Origin: an uncultured Capnocytophaga sp.
Lineage (GTDB): Bacteria > Bacteroidota > Bacteroidia > Flavobacteriales > Flavobacteriaceae
Assembly: GCA_905372595.1 (NCBI GenBank)
Contig: CAJPPS010000097.1
Span: 1-5,774, forward strand
Length of the DNA: 5,774 bases
Reading direction: 5' to 3'
The notes under the pieces are model-generated. The model was not told the DNA's origin, made no database searches, and saw nothing but the letters and a program-made list of their open reading frames with translations. Position 1 is the first letter of the stretch. Each line of letters begins with the position of its first letter. Below, piece after piece: positions 5,763 through 5,774 of this stretch. Both the position numbers and the translations under genes were made by a program.

Positions 5763-5774
5763 AAGTATATAGTT

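Larger units (their letters stand above)
5244..5774. other. Gene-poor AT-rich intergenic region
   Basis: This 531-bp stretch has no convincing gene on either strand and is AT-richer than its neighbours (lines sampled run from about 25 to 37 % GC). It contains the ccoH -7 element and inverted repeat at the left, a hairpin at 5399-5431, palindromes at 5662-5673 and 5751-5762, and a minus-strand promoter at 5685-5715. A minus-strand frame without start codon (5424 down to 5246, about 59 codons) and an 18-codon frame (5656 down to 5600) could be remnants of a decayed gene, but both may be chance. No tRNA, rRNA, insertion sequence or CRISPR array was seen. Confidence 0.6.

Overview
The window looks like chromosomal DNA of a Bacteroidota bacterium, most likely a flavobacterium; a Capnocytophaga-like genome would fit, but the genus is a guess. 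Reasons: AT-rich genes, little Shine-Dalgarno signal, promoters of the Bacteroidota form (TTTG or TTG, about 19-20 bp, then TAnnTTTG), a lipoprotein with a short Bacteroidota-type signal, and a FixH/CcoH gene followed by a TauE/SafE (DsbD_2-type) membrane protein.

Left half, plus strand: the 3' end of a gene for a YD-repeat-like protein (1-284); a short gap with a 7-bp repeat and a consensus promoter (303-333); a CPA1/NhaP-type cation:proton antiporter (353-1660); and, 15 bp later, a secreted protein with seven degenerate YDxxG units (1676-2437). The partial gene and the 1676-2437 gene look like paralogues on either side of the antiporter. They share protein motifs and short identical DNA runs.

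Right half, minus strand: a tight three-gene operon read from right to left. It holds ccoH/fixH (5243-4782), the TauE/SafE-like membrane protein (4781-4083, starting directly after the ccoH stop) and a lipoprotein of the C45 N-terminal-nucleophile acyltransferase/hydrolase family with a C-terminal TPR-like tail (4071-2434). The first two are expected to help assemble cbb3-type cytochrome oxidase. The oxidase genes ccoNOP and ccoG are not in the window. The C45 lipoprotein is an unexpected operon partner. The two halves converge and overlap by 4 bp at their stop codons.

Far right: 531 bp (5244-5774) without a convincing gene, clearly poorer in GC. It carries a -7 element close to ccoH set inside an inverted repeat, a strong hairpin, two 12-bp palindromes, and a well-formed minus-strand promoter (5685-5715). 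That promoter would make either a long ccoH leader, a small RNA, or the transcript of a decayed gene. I saw no mobile element, tRNA, rRNA or CRISPR array. The least explained parts are the paired YD-like genes, the oxidase-assembly/C45 lipoprotein operon, and the structured region upstream of ccoH.
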